A stretch of DNA of 64,000 nucleotides from Streptomyces tropicalis (GTDB lineage: Bacteria > Actinomycetota > Actinomycetes > Streptomycetales > Streptomycetaceae), in the NCBI RefSeq assembly GCF_029269835.1, contig NZ_JARJBB010000002.1:248001-312000 (forward strand), written 5' to 3'. The position numbers and the translations under genes were made by a program. The number at the start of each line of letters is the position of its first letter. The first letter of the stretch is position 1. Under the pieces are notes generated by a model. The model was given only the letters and a program-made list of their open reading frames with translations, had not been told where the DNA came from and did no database searches. Of this stretch, positions 10,123-18,660 are shown piece after piece.

Positions 10123-10255
10123 GCCCTGTCGCCGGCGTCCCGCGCGGGCGTGCGGGCCGGGCCCGGTCGCCGCGCCCGGCGGGGTGCCGGCCGCCGTGTA
10201 CCCCGGACGGCCCGCGCCCCGCGCGGCCGGGCGCGCGCGGCGTGAGGATGGGGGC

Positions 10256-11818
10256 ATGCCGAACCTCCGCGGGCTGCGCGCCGCTGCATCGACCGCTACC
10301 GCCGTCCTGCTCTCGTCCTGCGTCCTGGCGGGCTGCGGCGGCATCGTGGGCATCGGGGGCGGCGGGGGCGGCGGGGACCTGACCACCCAGGAACTGGACT
10401 GGAAGGACTGCCCCGCCCCGTCCGAGTCGGAGGGCGGCGGCTCCACGCCCTCGCCGCTGCCGAACGGCGGCACCTGGGAGTGCGCCACCATGCAGGCGCC
10501 CCTGGACTGGAACAGGCCGCACGGCGACACGATCGGCATCGCGCTGATCCGCGCCCGGGCCGACGGACCCGGCCCGCGGCTGGGTTCGCTGATCTTCAAC
10601 TTCGGCGGGCCGGGCGGCTCCGGTGTCGGCACGCTCCCCTCGTTCGGCCCGGACTACGCCACCCTGCGCACCCGCTACGACCTGGTGAGCTTCGACCCGC
10701 GCGGGGTCGGCCGCAGCACGGGCGTGCGGTGCGAGAGCGACGCCCAGCTGGACCGGTTCTTCCAGCAGGACGCGATGCCCGACAACGCCGCCGAGCGGCG
10801 CACGTACGAGAAGAACACCCGGCAGTTCAACGCGGCCTGCGAGAAGAACTCCGCGCGGATCCTGCCGCACCTGCGCACCACCGACGCGGCCCGCGACATG
10901 GACCTGATGCGCCAGGTCCTCGGCGACGACAAGCTCCACTACTTCGGCATCTCCTACGGCACCGAACTCGGCGGGGTCTACGCCCACTTGTTCCCGCAGC
11001 ACGTGGGACGCGCGGTGCTCGACGGAGTCGTCGACCCCACGCAGACCCCGGAGCAGGGTTCGCTCGGCCAGGCCAAGGGCTTCCAGCTCGCCATGGACAA
11101 CTTCGCCCGCGACTGCGTCTCGAAGAGCACCCCCTGCCCGATCGGCACCAGCGCGCAGGACGTGGAGAAGCGCATCGCCCGGCTGCTCGCACAGCTCGAC
11201 GCCAAGCCGATCCCGGGCATCCCGCCGCGCCGGCTGACCCAGACCGCCGCGACCAACGGCATCGCCCAGGCCCTGTACTCCAAGGAGCTGTGGGCGCCGC
11301 TCACGGAGGGGCTGCAGCAGGCCTACGCGGGCGACGGCCGGATCATCATGCTGCTGTCCGACGCGATGAACGGCCGCAGCGAGAACGGCGAGTACAGCAA
11401 CATCATCCCCGCGAACGTCGCCATCAACTGCGCCGACCAGAAACCGCGGTACACCCCGGAGTACGTCCAGCAGAAGCTGCCCGAGTTCCAGGCCGCCTCG
11501 CCGCTGTTCGGGAGGTTCCTCGCCTGGGGCATGCTCAGCTGCACCGACTGGGCGGTGCCGGGTGCGGCCGACCATCCCGACGTGAGCGCACCCGGCTCCG
11601 CACCCATCCTCGTCGTGGGCAACACCGGCGACCCGGCCACCCCGTACGAGGGCGCGAAGAAGATGGCGGACGCCCTGGGCCGGGGCGTCGCCGTCGAGCT
11701 GACCTACAAGGGCCAGGGGCACGGAGCCTACGACAGCAAGAACAAGTGCGTGCAGGCCGCGGTGAACGGCTACCTCCTCGAGGGGAAGGTGCCCGCGTCC
11801 GGCACGGTCTGCTCCTGA
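10256..11818 (+). CDS. Secreted alpha/beta-hydrolase lipoprotein, tripeptidyl aminopeptidase (SlpD/SlpE/TAP) family
   Basis: 520-residue exported peptidase-like hydrolase. The N-terminus is a lipoprotein signal peptide ending in the lipobox LAGC (Cys27), followed by a Gly-rich tether. The nucleophile elbow is GISYGTELG (Ser near 233); the GGPGGSG oxyanion segment lies upstream. The C-terminal TAP-like domain supplies Asp near 459 (VGNTGDPATPY) and His near 489 (GQGHGAY). Family members remove N-terminal tripeptides from secreted proteins or feed on peptides. The ATG at 10256 places the signal peptide at the N-terminus; an upstream in-frame start would bury it. It is convergent with moeZ across a strong terminator. 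Confidence 0.92.
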   Translation: MPNLRGLRAAASTATAVLLSSCVLAGCGGIVGIGGGGGGGDLTTQELDWKDCPAPSESEGGGSTPSPLPNGGTWECATMQAPLDWNRPHGDTIGIALIRARADGPGPRLGSLIFNFGGPGGSGVGTLPSFGPDYATLRTRYDLVSFDPRGVGRSTGVRCESDAQLDRFFQQDAMPDNAAERRTYEKNTRQFNAACEKNSARILPHLRTTDAARDMDLMRQVLGDDKLHYFGISYGTELGGVYAHLFPQHVGRAVLDGVVDPTQTPEQGSLGQAKGFQLAMDNFARDCVSKSTPCPIGTSAQDVEKRIARLLAQLDAKPIPGIPPRRLTQTAATNGIAQALYSKELWAPLTEGLQQAYAGDGRIIMLLSDAMNGRSENGEYSNIIPANVAINCADQKPRYTPEYVQQKLPEFQAASPLFGRFLAWGMLSCTDWAVPGAADHPDVSAPGSAPILVVGNTGDPATPYEGAKKMADALGRGVAVELTYKGQGHGAYDSKNKCVQAAVNGYLLEGKVPASGTVCS

Positions 11819-11861
11819 CCCCGCTCCCCACCGCCCGCTCCGCGCCGGCGGCGGACGGCAT

Positions 11862-11910
11862 GCGACGGGCCCGCGGCTCCGATCGGTTCGGACGGCCGCG
11901 GGCCCGTCGC
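11862..11910. terminator. Bidirectional terminator between the TAP-family gene and moeZ
   Basis: Perfect 16-bp arms (11862-11877 and 11895-11910) with a 17-nt loop, in the 114-bp gap between two converging genes. Confidence 0.8.
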
Positions 11911-11932
11911 GTACGCACGCGGTGAACGGTGC

Positions 11933-13111
11933 CTAGTAGACGGGCTTGTCCGGCTCGATCTGGTTGACCCAGCCGATCACGCCGCCGCCGACGTGGACGG
12001 CGTCGGAGAAGCCGGCGGACTTCAGGACCGCCAGGACCTCCGCACTGCGGACACCCGTCTTGCAGTGCAGGACGATCTTCTTGTCCTGCGGGAGGCTCTG
12101 CAGGGCGGTGCCCATGAGGAACTCGTTCTTCGGGATCAGCGTGGCGCCCGGGATGGAGACGATCTCGTACTCGTTCGGCTCGCGGACGTCGATGATCTCG
12201 ATGTTCTCGCCGTCGTCGATCCACTCCTTGAGCTGCTTGGGAGTGATCGTCGAGTCGGCGGCCGCCGCCTGGGCCTCCTCGGAGACGACGCCGCAGAAGG
12301 CCTCGTAGTCGATGAGCTCGGTGACGGTGGCGTTCTCGCCGCAGACCGCGCAGTCGGGGTCCTTGCGGACCTTGACCTGGCGGTACTGCATCTCCAGGGC
12401 GTCGTAGATCATCAGGCGGCCCACCAGGGGTTCGCCGATGCCCGCGAGGAGCTTGATCGCCTCGTTCACCTGGATGGAGCCGATGGACGCGCACAGCACG
12501 CCGAGGACACCGCCCTCGGCGCACGACGGGACCATGCCCGGGGGCGGGGGCTCCGGGTAGAGGCAGCGGTAGCAGGGGCCGTGCTCGGACCAGAAGACGG
12601 ACGCCTGGCCGTCGAAGCGGTAGATCGAACCCCACACGTACGGCTTGTTCAGCAGCACGCAGGCGTCGTTGACCAGGTAGCGGGTCGCGAAGTTGTCCGT
12701 GCCGTCGACGATCAGGTCGTACTGGCCGAAGATGTCCATCACGTTGTCGGCCTCGAGCCGCTCCTCGTGAAGGACCACGTTGACGTACGGGTTGATGCCC
12801 TTGACCGAGTCACGGGCGGACTCGGCCTTGGAGCGGCCGATGTCGGACTGGCTGTGGATGATCTGGCGCTGCAGGTTCGACTCGTCGACCTCGTCGAACT
12901 CCACGATGCCGAGGGTGCCGACACCTGCGGCGGCCAGGTACATCAGCGCCGGCGAGCCCAGGCCGCCGGCGCCCACGCAGAGCACCTTCGCGTTCTTCAG
13001 CCGCTTCTGCCCGTCCATCCCCACGTCGGGGATGATCAGGTGGCGGGAGTACCGGCGGACCTCGTCTACGGTGAGCTCGGGGGCCGGCTCGACCAGGGGT
13101 GGCAGCGACAC
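11933..13111 (-). CDS. moeZ: MoeZ: adenylyltransferase/sulfurtransferase (ThiF-type plus rhodanese)
   Basis: 392 residues. The N-terminal ThiF/MoeB domain adenylates the C-terminal glycine of small sulfur carriers (nucleotide-binding GAGGLGSP near 48-55; zinc-binding CYRC and CAVCG pairs). The C-terminal rhodanese domain carries the persulfide cysteine in LHCKTGVRS (Cys350). In Actinobacteria MoeZ supplies thiocarboxylated carriers for molybdopterin, for cysteine and for several natural-product pathways. The GTG at 13111 gives the standard N-terminus (SLPPLVEPAPELT). It is transcribed away from a 63-bp gap after the glycosidase gene. Length and domain order are normal. Confidence 0.96.
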   Translation of the reverse strand: MSLPPLVEPAPELTVDEVRRYSRHLIIPDVGMDGQKRLKNAKVLCVGAGGLGSPALMYLAAAGVGTLGIVEFDEVDESNLQRQIIHSQSDIGRSKAESARDSVKGINPYVNVVLHEERLEADNVMDIFGQYDLIVDGTDNFATRYLVNDACVLLNKPYVWGSIYRFDGQASVFWSEHGPCYRCLYPEPPPPGMVPSCAEGGVLGVLCASIGSIQVNEAIKLLAGIGEPLVGRLMIYDALEMQYRQVKVRKDPDCAVCGENATVTELIDYEAFCGVVSEEAQAAAADSTITPKQLKEWIDDGENIEIIDVREPNEYEIVSIPGATLIPKNEFLMGTALQSLPQDKKIVLHCKTGVRSAEVLAVLKSAGFSDAVHVGGGVIGWVNQIEPDKPVY

Positions 13112-13174
13112 GGGGACTCCGTTGGTCGGTCGATCACTACGGTTGTTCTCCCCGTAACACTGCCACGGCCTTTT

Positions 13175-13924
13175 TCATTCCGAGACACCCGTCCCGACAC
13201 GCGAGACGATGTCGTCCCAGTAGCCGGGCATGGCCTCCCAGGGGTCGGCGCGGCCCCCGCGGTCCGTGCTGTCGGTGAACCAGATCGTCGACGCGCCCTG
13301 CCAGCGGGCGATGCGCAGCGCCTCCTCGAGGTGCCCGTGCGGGACTCCGTGCACCAGGTGGCAGAAGCGCTCGGGGGGATAGTCCGCGGTCCACTCGGCG
13401 ACCTGGGACCAGCGGTAGTCGCTCCACGGGCCGGAGAAGGTGACCAACTGGTCGGCGTTCTCCGCGTAACCGGGGTGGGGGTGGGTGCCGTGGCCGAGCA
13501 CGATGTGCGGGGCCTCCCCGAGGGTGCGGAGCGCGGCCACCGTGCGCCGCGTCTCCGGCAGGCACCCGCGGTCGGTCGGGGCGCGGTCGAGCAGGAAGCC
13601 GTCGACCCGGTACCACTCCCGGTAGCGGTGGGCCTCGGCGATCAGCTCGGAGCAGGAGCGGGTGCCGCGCGCGGTGTCGAGGTGCCCGAGCACGCGGACG
13701 CCGCCGTTGCGCAGACGCCCGGCTGCCTCCAGGCAGTGCGGGTCGGGGCGGGCGCCCGGGCCGTCGGCGACGTCGAGGACGACCCAGTGCAGCGGTGCGC
13801 CGGGGCGGGTGAGGGCCTGCCACTCGGCAGGGGCGAGCAGGGGGTGCGCGCAGCCGGGGACGCCGAGGCCGGTGCGCACGCCGGTGCTCGCGGCCCCGGT
13901 CGGCACGCTGGTCAGATGCGGCAT
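13175..13924 (-). CDS. Spherulation-specific family 4 (spherulin-4) protein, putative exopolysaccharide glycosidase
   Basis: 249 residues with the Spherulin4 fold, a TIM-barrel group related to GH114/GH166 glycosidases such as the hydrolase domain of PelA and fungal Ega3. Visible signatures are the strand-like HWVVLDVADG near 46, GVRVLGHLDT, the acidic RVDGFLLDRAP near 110, and HGVPHGHLEEAL. No signal peptide is apparent, so export is unresolved. It is the last gene of an operon: its start overlaps the epimerase end by 13 bp. With the PelF-like glycosyltransferase in the same operon, trimming or turnover of a surface polysaccharide is the best reading. Enzyme activity is inferred from the fold only. 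Confidence 0.82.
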   Translation of the reverse strand: MPHLTSVPTGAASTGVRTGLGVPGCAHPLLAPAEWQALTRPGAPLHWVVLDVADGPGARPDPHCLEAAGRLRNGGVRVLGHLDTARGTRSCSELIAEAHRYREWYRVDGFLLDRAPTDRGCLPETRRTVAALRTLGEAPHIVLGHGTHPHPGYAENADQLVTFSGPWSDYRWSQVAEWTADYPPERFCHLVHGVPHGHLEEALRIARWQGASTIWFTDSTDRGGRADPWEAMPGYWDDIVSRVGTGVSE

Positions 13925-14874
13925 GCCGCCTCCATCCAGATGTCGGCGAGGGACTCCTCGAGGTTGATGCGGGGCCGCCAGCCGAGGCGGTCGCGCGCGG
14001 TGCGCACGTCGGCCTGCTGCCAGCTGCCGCAGCCGTCGGGGTAGGGGTGCGCGAGCGGGGCCGGGTGGTCGGGATCCGAACGCGGGTGACCGATGGTGGG
14101 CCTGAGGTGGGCTCCGGGCGGTCCGTCCAGCTCGTGCAGGGCGCCGCCGTACCCGGCGACCCGGGCGAGGACGGCGGCGGCGTCGCGAAGGCGGACGGCG
14201 CGGCCGGAGCCGATGTTGATGACGCCCTGGGCGGCGGAGAGCGACGCGGCGTGGACGGCCCGGGCCACGTCGCGCACGTCGACGAAGTCGCGCTGGACGC
14301 CCAGCCCGCCGAGCTTGAGCTCCCCGTCGCCGGACTGCATGGCCCGGCGCATGGCCTCGGCGAGGCGGCCGAGCGGCGAACCGGCAGGGGTGCCCGGTCC
14401 GGCCGGCGAGAAGACGCGCAGCACGACGGCGTCCAGGCCGGAGCCGAGGACCAGTTCGGTGGCGGCGAGCTTGCTGACCCCGTACGGGCCGCCGGGGCGG
14501 GGCACGGCGTCCTCGGCCGTGGAGGAGCCGGGCTGGCTCGGGCCGTACTCGGCGCTGCAGCCGATCTGGACCAGGCGGGCGCCGCAGCCGCTGCGGCGCA
14601 GGGCCTCGCAGACGGTGGCGACGGCGACGGTGTTGTGCCGGGTCAGCTCGCGGGCTCCGCCCCGGGTGGCGCCCGCGCAGTTGACGACGACCCCGGGGTG
14701 AACCGCGTCGAGGAAGCGGGTGAGCGCGCCGGGGCTGCCGGTCGCGAGGTCGAAGCGGACGTCGGCGTCGTCGCCGCGGCCGAGCGCGGTGAGCTGGACC
14801 GCGGGGTCGGCGAGCAGGCGGTCGGCGACGAAGCGGCCGAGGTATCCGTTGGCTCCGATCAGCAGAACCCTCAT
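13912..14874 (-). CDS. NAD-dependent epimerase/dehydratase (extended SDR), sugar-nucleotide type
   Basis: 320 residues. Rossmann fingerprint IGANGYLGRF at residues 6-15; the SDR catalytic YGVSK (Tyr/Lys) lies in PGGPYGVSKLAATE near 135-140, and a Ser-Ala-Glu-Tyr segment (IGCSAEYGPS) precedes it. Family members interconvert or reduce nucleotide sugars. Its place between membrane and glycosidase genes of a PelF-containing operon suggests it makes the sugar donor, as PelX does in Pel clusters; the exact substrate cannot be read. The ATG at 14874 overlaps the stop of an upstream mini-ORF as ATGA and has GGGAG eight bases before it. Confidence 0.88.
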   Translation of the reverse strand: MRVLLIGANGYLGRFVADRLLADPAVQLTALGRGDDADVRFDLATGSPGALTRFLDAVHPGVVVNCAGATRGGARELTRHNTVAVATVCEALRRSGCGARLVQIGCSAEYGPSQPGSSTAEDAVPRPGGPYGVSKLAATELVLGSGLDAVVLRVFSPAGPGTPAGSPLGRLAEAMRRAMQSGDGELKLGGLGVQRDFVDVRDVARAVHAASLSAAQGVINIGSGRAVRLRDAAAVLARVAGYGGALHELDGPPGAHLRPTIGHPRSDPDHPAPLAHPYPDGCGSWQQADVRTARDRLGWRPRINLEESLADIWMEAACRI

Positions 14875-14936
14875 CGGGCGGCTCCCGGGGCGTGCGCTCC
14901 GGTGGCTCCGGATGCTCCGGATCGGGAGGTGGTCAT
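14871..14936 (-). CDS. Candidate 21-residue mini-ORF, coupled to the epimerase
   Basis: Reads MTTSRSGASGATGAHAPGAAR and stops at the ATGA that starts the epimerase. Its own ATG (14936) has a very good Shine-Dalgarno (AAGGAG, eight bases upstream) and itself overlaps the stop of the preceding mini-ORF. No homology is recognisable; the peptide is Gly/Ala/Ser rich. It may be a translational relay instead of a functional peptide. Evidence is positional only. Confidence 0.4.
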   Translation of the reverse strand: MTTSRSGASGATGAHAPGAAR

Positions 14937-15109
14937 CTCGTCTTCTCCTTCAGGGGGGTGATGCGGTGCGCTCCGGCGGTGGGGCCGGTGCCCGTCGCCG
15001 GTACGGGACCGGCTGCCGCCCGCGGCACGGACCGGGGCCGACGGGTGCCGCCCGGGGCCCGCTCGGGGGTGGGGCGGCGGGTGCGGTGGGCCGGACATGT
15101 GCCCGTCAT
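14933..15109 (-). CDS. Candidate 58-residue mini-ORF between membrane protein and epimerase
   Basis: Starts at the ATGA shared with the stop of the polytopic membrane protein, with GGAGG seven bases upstream, and ends in an ATGA shared with the next mini-ORF. The peptide is Arg/Pro/Ala rich (begins MTGTCPAHRTRRPT) with no recognisable domain or membrane segment. Without it, about 230 bp would separate two genes of an otherwise overlapping operon. Conservation in other species would decide whether it is real. Confidence 0.38.
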   Translation of the reverse strand: MTGTCPAHRTRRPTPERAPGGTRRPRSVPRAAAGPVPATGTGPTAGAHRITPLKEKTR

Positions 15110-16830
15110 GGCCGGTCCTCCGCTCCCGCGTGGGCCGAGGCCCGGGTCAGCGAGCGGGTCGCGTGGACGAGGAGGGCGAGGGCCGCCAGGCCGCACACGA
15201 GCGCGGGGACGCCGCCGGGCCCACGTGCCGCCACGAGCACGTCGACGGGGACGGCGAGGGCGTGGCAGCCGGGGAGGCGACCGGCGAGGACGGTGGCCGT
15301 GGCCAGGGCCTCGGCGACGGCCGCGGCGGTGAGCGCGGTGGCCGCGGCGCGCGGGACGCCGTGCACGGCCAGCAGGCGGGCGAGCAGCAGCAGGAGCCCC
15401 AGGGCGAGGGCCTGCGCGGCGCCGGACGGCTCGCCCAGGACCGCGCCGCTCGCGGCGAGCAGGGCCGCGAGGACACCGAGGAACAGGCCGGTCGTGCCGA
15501 GGAGCAGCGGCCGTACGGAGGCGCTGAATTCCGCGAGGCCCCGGCCGGACGCGAGCCGTCGCCGCGCGCCCGCGGCGAAGAGGCCGGCGGTCCAGGCGGC
15601 GGGCGCGACGGCGAACGCGAGGGCGGTCACGGGGGCGGCCGTCAGGGGCCAGGGGCCTGTGGTGGTGCCGTCGGGCAGCCCGTCGGGGCCGCCGGTCACG
15701 ACGGCCCCGAGCAGACCGTCCCCGAGGAGGGCGTAGCCCAGGAGCCAGCAGGTCGCGGTGCGCAGGCCCGGGGCCGGCGCTCCGGCGGGGCGGCGCGCGG
15801 TGCTCAGCGGGCCGCGGGCGAGCACCGCGCGCAGGGCGAGTGCGACGGCGAGGACGCCGGCCGCGGCGACCGCGAGCCGGAGCCGGCCCTCCGTCAGGTG
15901 CAGCCCCGCCACGGCAGCCGCGCACAGCAGGCCGGGGAGCAGCGCGAGCAGCGCCCGGCGCGGGTCCGTCGGGGGCGGCGCGGCGGGTCCGGGGTCCTCG
16001 GGCCCCGCTCCGTCGCGAGGCACGCGCGCGTACATCTCCTCGGCGAGGGAGAAGACGTCGCGGTGGCGGAAGCGGGCGGCGGTGCGGTCGGTGACGCCGT
16101 GCGCCTCCAGGCCGGCCGCGATCTCCAGGGGGTCCACGGCCCGCTCGCACAGGTCGTGGTGACGGTGCATCAGCGTCTTGACGGGATCTCCGGCGGCGCG
16201 CCGCGCGGGTGCCGCGTCCCGCTCGGGGGCGGTTCGCGGGACCGCTCCGGCGCCCGCGGGGGTGCCGGACGGCACGGCCGGCCCGGGGATGCGGCCCCGG
16301 CCGGAGCCGGTGGACGGGGCGGAGGTCGTCCCGGAGGGGGTGGATCGGTCGGAAGGGGCGCCCGAGCCGGAGGCGGCAGCCGCATGGGAAGTGACCGCCG
16401 AGTCGAAGGGGACGGTCGCGTCGAAGGAAGCGGCCGAGCCGGAAGCGGCGGCCGAGCCGGAAGGGACGGACCGAGCGGAAGCACCGGCCGAACCGGAGGC
16501 AGCGGACGGGGCGGAAGCACCGGCCGAGCCGGAGCCGGCGGCCGAGCCGGAGGCGGCCGCCGAACCGAAAGCGGCACCCAGGCCGTAAGGAGCCCCCGAG
16601 CCGGAAGGGGCGGACCGAGCGGAAGCACCGGCCGAGCCGGAGGCGGCGGACGGGGCGGAGGCGGCGGACCGGGCGGAGTCGGCGCCCCGGCGGGAGGCGG
16701 CGGACGACCCGGCAGTCGCGTCCGGGCCGGAGCCCGCCTCCGGTGCGGCGAGCCACTCCTGTGACCGGCGGTCCCACGCCCCGGGGCTGGTGGGCGCGCC
16801 GGGCCGGTCGCGGTCGGCGGCGGCGCTCAT
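15106..16830 (-). CDS. Polytopic membrane protein with long Ser/Ala-rich N-terminus, polysaccharide operon
   Basis: 574 residues. Residues about 30-190 are a low-complexity Ser/Ala/Gly/Pro segment built from repeats (SAASGSAGASARS type). A conserved soluble motif follows (DPLEIAAGLEAHGVTDR and RHRDVFSLAEEMY, about 215-245), which I recall from other Streptomyces membrane proteins. Then come about eight hydrophobic helices (LLALLPGLLCAAAVAGL to VPALVCGLAALALLVHA). It may be the membrane partner of the PelF-like enzyme (the role of PelE/PelG), but I cannot match it to PelG. Its ATG overlaps the stop of that gene by 4 bp (ATGA), so translation is probably coupled. Function unknown. Confidence 0.75.
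   Translation of the reverse strand: MSAAADRDRPGAPTSPGAWDRRSQEWLAAPEAGSGPDATAGSSAASRRGADSARSAASAPSAASGSAGASARSAPSGSGAPYGLGAAFGSAAASGSAAGSGSAGASAPSAASGSAGASARSVPSGSAAASGSAASFDATVPFDSAVTSHAAAASGSGAPSDRSTPSGTTSAPSTGSGRGRIPGPAVPSGTPAGAGAVPRTAPERDAAPARRAAGDPVKTLMHRHHDLCERAVDPLEIAAGLEAHGVTDRTAARFRHRDVFSLAEEMYARVPRDGAGPEDPGPAAPPPTDPRRALLALLPGLLCAAAVAGLHLTEGRLRLAVAAAGVLAVALALRAVLARGPLSTARRPAGAPAPGLRTATCWLLGYALLGDGLLGAVVTGGPDGLPDGTTTGPWPLTAAPVTALAFAVAPAAWTAGLFAAGARRRLASGRGLAEFSASVRPLLLGTTGLFLGVLAALLAASGAVLGEPSGAAQALALGLLLLLARLLAVHGVPRAAATALTAAAVAEALATATVLAGRLPGCHALAVPVDVLVAARGPGGVPALVCGLAALALLVHATRSLTRASAHAGAEDRP
16468..16659. repeat. 48-bp in-frame direct repeat in the low-complexity coding segment
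   Basis: Two 48-bp copies (16468-16515 and 16612-16659) differ at about two positions and start 144 bp apart, a multiple of three, so the reading frame is kept. They lie in a wider field of shorter related repeats from about 16380 to 16720 that encodes the Ser/Ala-rich linker. Confidence 0.75.
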
Positions 16831-18578
16831 CGGGCCCGCGCCGGGGCCGGCACAGGGCCCGCGCCGGGCACGGGGCCGGACCGCGCACCCGCGCCCGGTG
16901 CGGCCGCCGCGGCCGCCCACTCCGGCGCCCGCCGGGCCGCCGGGACCGCGGTCCCGGTCCACGGCCCGGGCACCCGGGACTCGGCCGGCGCGGCGAAGGG
17001 CCGGGGCGCACCGGTGTCGTCGAGGGCGACGTGCCGGGCCGGGCTGTGCGACACGATCTCCAGGTAAATGCCGTGAAATGCCTCGATGTTCTGCTCGACG
17101 GTGAAGAGTTCGAGCGCACGGGCGCGGGCCGCGGCGCCGAGACGGGCCCGGCGCTCGGGGTCGCGCAGCAGCGTGACGCACGCGTCGGCGAGCGCCCGCG
17201 GATTGCGCGGGGGCACCACGAGTCCCGTGCCGCCGACGGCCTCGACGACCGCGCCGACGTCCGTGGAGACCGTCGCCCGGCCGCAGAACATGGCCTCGAC
17301 CAGCCCGACCGGGAAGCCCTCGACCACGCTGGACAGCACGGCCACCGCGCCCGAGGCGTACACCTGCGCCGGGGAGGGGGTCTGCGGACCGCCGAACTCC
17401 TCGAAGGAGACCGGGTTGTCACCGACGGCGTGCGGACCGTCGGCCTCGTCGGGGAAGAGCTGGGCGGCGAGGGCCCGGCAGTGACCGAGGTACGCCTCGC
17501 CCCCGGGGCCGGCGGCCGCGCCCACGATCCGCAGCCGCGCCCCGGGCTCAGCCGCGCGGACCTCGGCGAAGGCGTGCAGCAGGGAGACCAGGTCCTTGGC
17601 GGGGTCGATGTCGCCGGCGGCCCACACCAGGGTCCGCGGGTCGGCGCCCTCCGGCGCCTCGCCGACCTCGGCGAAGGGGGCGGCGTCCATGCCGGGGTGG
17701 ACCGTGCGCAGGCGGTCCCGTTCGGCGCCGCAGCGCTCCTGCCAGCGGCGGGCGTGCACGTTGCCGTGGGTGACGAGCGCGGCCCGGCGGTAGACCTCGG
17801 CGGCGAGCCGGCCGTGGAAGGCGGCGAGCAGCGCCCGGACGGCGGGTGCGGTGCCGTCGGCGTGCCGGGCCAGGTGGTGCGCGCGCAGCGGGACGCCGTA
17901 CTCGGTGACCAGCAGCGGGACGCCGGAGAAGTGGTGGGCGAGCAGTCCGGCCAGGGCCGCCGGGCCGCCCGCCGCGGCGTGGCAGACGTCGGCCCCGGCG
18001 AGGCCGTCCCCGGCGTACCAGTCGAGCGAGAGGGGGCGCAGGGCGCACTCCAGGTGCGCGGCGACCGCGAGCAGATCGGGTACGCGCGCCGCACGCGCCG
18101 CATGCTGGGCGCCGGGCGCGCGGCAGGCGCCCTCCAGCGCGCGCAGGGCGGTCTCGGAGCGGAGGGCGGCCGCGGCGCCGCCCTCGTCGCGGGCGAGTTC
18201 GGCGAGGCCGAGGACGGCACTGCCGAAACGGTCCGCCAGATGATCGGAGCCTCCGTGCCCCGCGGCACCGCCGGGATCGGCGGTGCCCGTGGCGGCCAGG
18301 ACCGCCGCCAGTTCGGCGTAGCAGTCGGCGAAGCGCCGGCGGGCCCGCCGCCCGTGCACCACCCCGTCGTCCAGGGCCGTCCACAGGGGCGCCGTGCGGA
18401 CCCGGACGACCTGGGGCGGCAGCGGCAGGAGCCCCCCGGCCTCCTGTTCGCGGCCGCGGCTGAGCGCGTGGACGTCGAACTCGTGCTGACCGAGCCCGCG
18501 GACGAGCCGCTCGCACCAGGGTCCGGCGTCACCGCCCACGTACGGATAACCACTCTCCGTCACCAGTGCGATGCGCAC
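16827..18578 (-). CDS. PelF-like GT4 glycosyltransferase (DUF3492 plus glycosyltransferase group 1)
   Basis: 583 residues. The N-terminal DUF3492 part begins RIALVTESGYPYVGGDAGPWCERLV, the hallmark of PelF-family enzymes, which polymerise cytosolic nucleotide sugars into Pel-type polysaccharide. The middle has LVTEYGVPLRAH; the C-terminal GT-B domain has LVWAAGDIDPAKDL, the E-x7-E-like SSVVEGFPVGLVEAMFCG and donor-site VSTDVGAVVEAVGG. The tail after about 500 is Pro/Ala rich and variable. GTG start at 18578. It leads a six-ORF operon with a membrane protein, sugar epimerase and spherulin-4 glycosidase. The glycosyltransferase family is clear; the product polymer is an inference. Confidence 0.9.
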   Translation of the reverse strand: MRIALVTESGYPYVGGDAGPWCERLVRGLGQHEFDVHALSRGREQEAGGLLPLPPQVVRVRTAPLWTALDDGVVHGRRARRRFADCYAELAAVLAATGTADPGGAAGHGGSDHLADRFGSAVLGLAELARDEGGAAAALRSETALRALEGACRAPGAQHAARAARVPDLLAVAAHLECALRPLSLDWYAGDGLAGADVCHAAAGGPAALAGLLAHHFSGVPLLVTEYGVPLRAHHLARHADGTAPAVRALLAAFHGRLAAEVYRRAALVTHGNVHARRWQERCGAERDRLRTVHPGMDAAPFAEVGEAPEGADPRTLVWAAGDIDPAKDLVSLLHAFAEVRAAEPGARLRIVGAAAGPGGEAYLGHCRALAAQLFPDEADGPHAVGDNPVSFEEFGGPQTPSPAQVYASGAVAVLSSVVEGFPVGLVEAMFCGRATVSTDVGAVVEAVGGTGLVVPPRNPRALADACVTLLRDPERRARLGAAARARALELFTVEQNIEAFHGIYLEIVSHSPARHVALDDTGAPRPFAAPAESRVPGPWTGTAVPAARRAPEWAAAAAAPGAGARSGPVPGAGPVPAPARAR

Positions 18579-18660
18579 GCGTCCACCCCCGATCCCTCCG
18601 TGTGGGTGAGCCGCCGTCCTGTCGGCGGCCCGCAGCGGGAAGAACGTATGCGGACATGCC

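Noticed and set aside
15106..16830. Assignment of the membrane protein as PelG
   Set aside because: A GPW triplet and multiple helices are suggestive, but helix number, length and order do not match what I know of PelG.
14933..18553. 1206-codon minus-strand frame across the polysaccharide operon
   Set aside because: Overlaps the PelF-like and membrane protein genes in another frame and is Arg/Pro/Ser rich without any domain; only its last 58 codons are kept as a candidate because of start signals.
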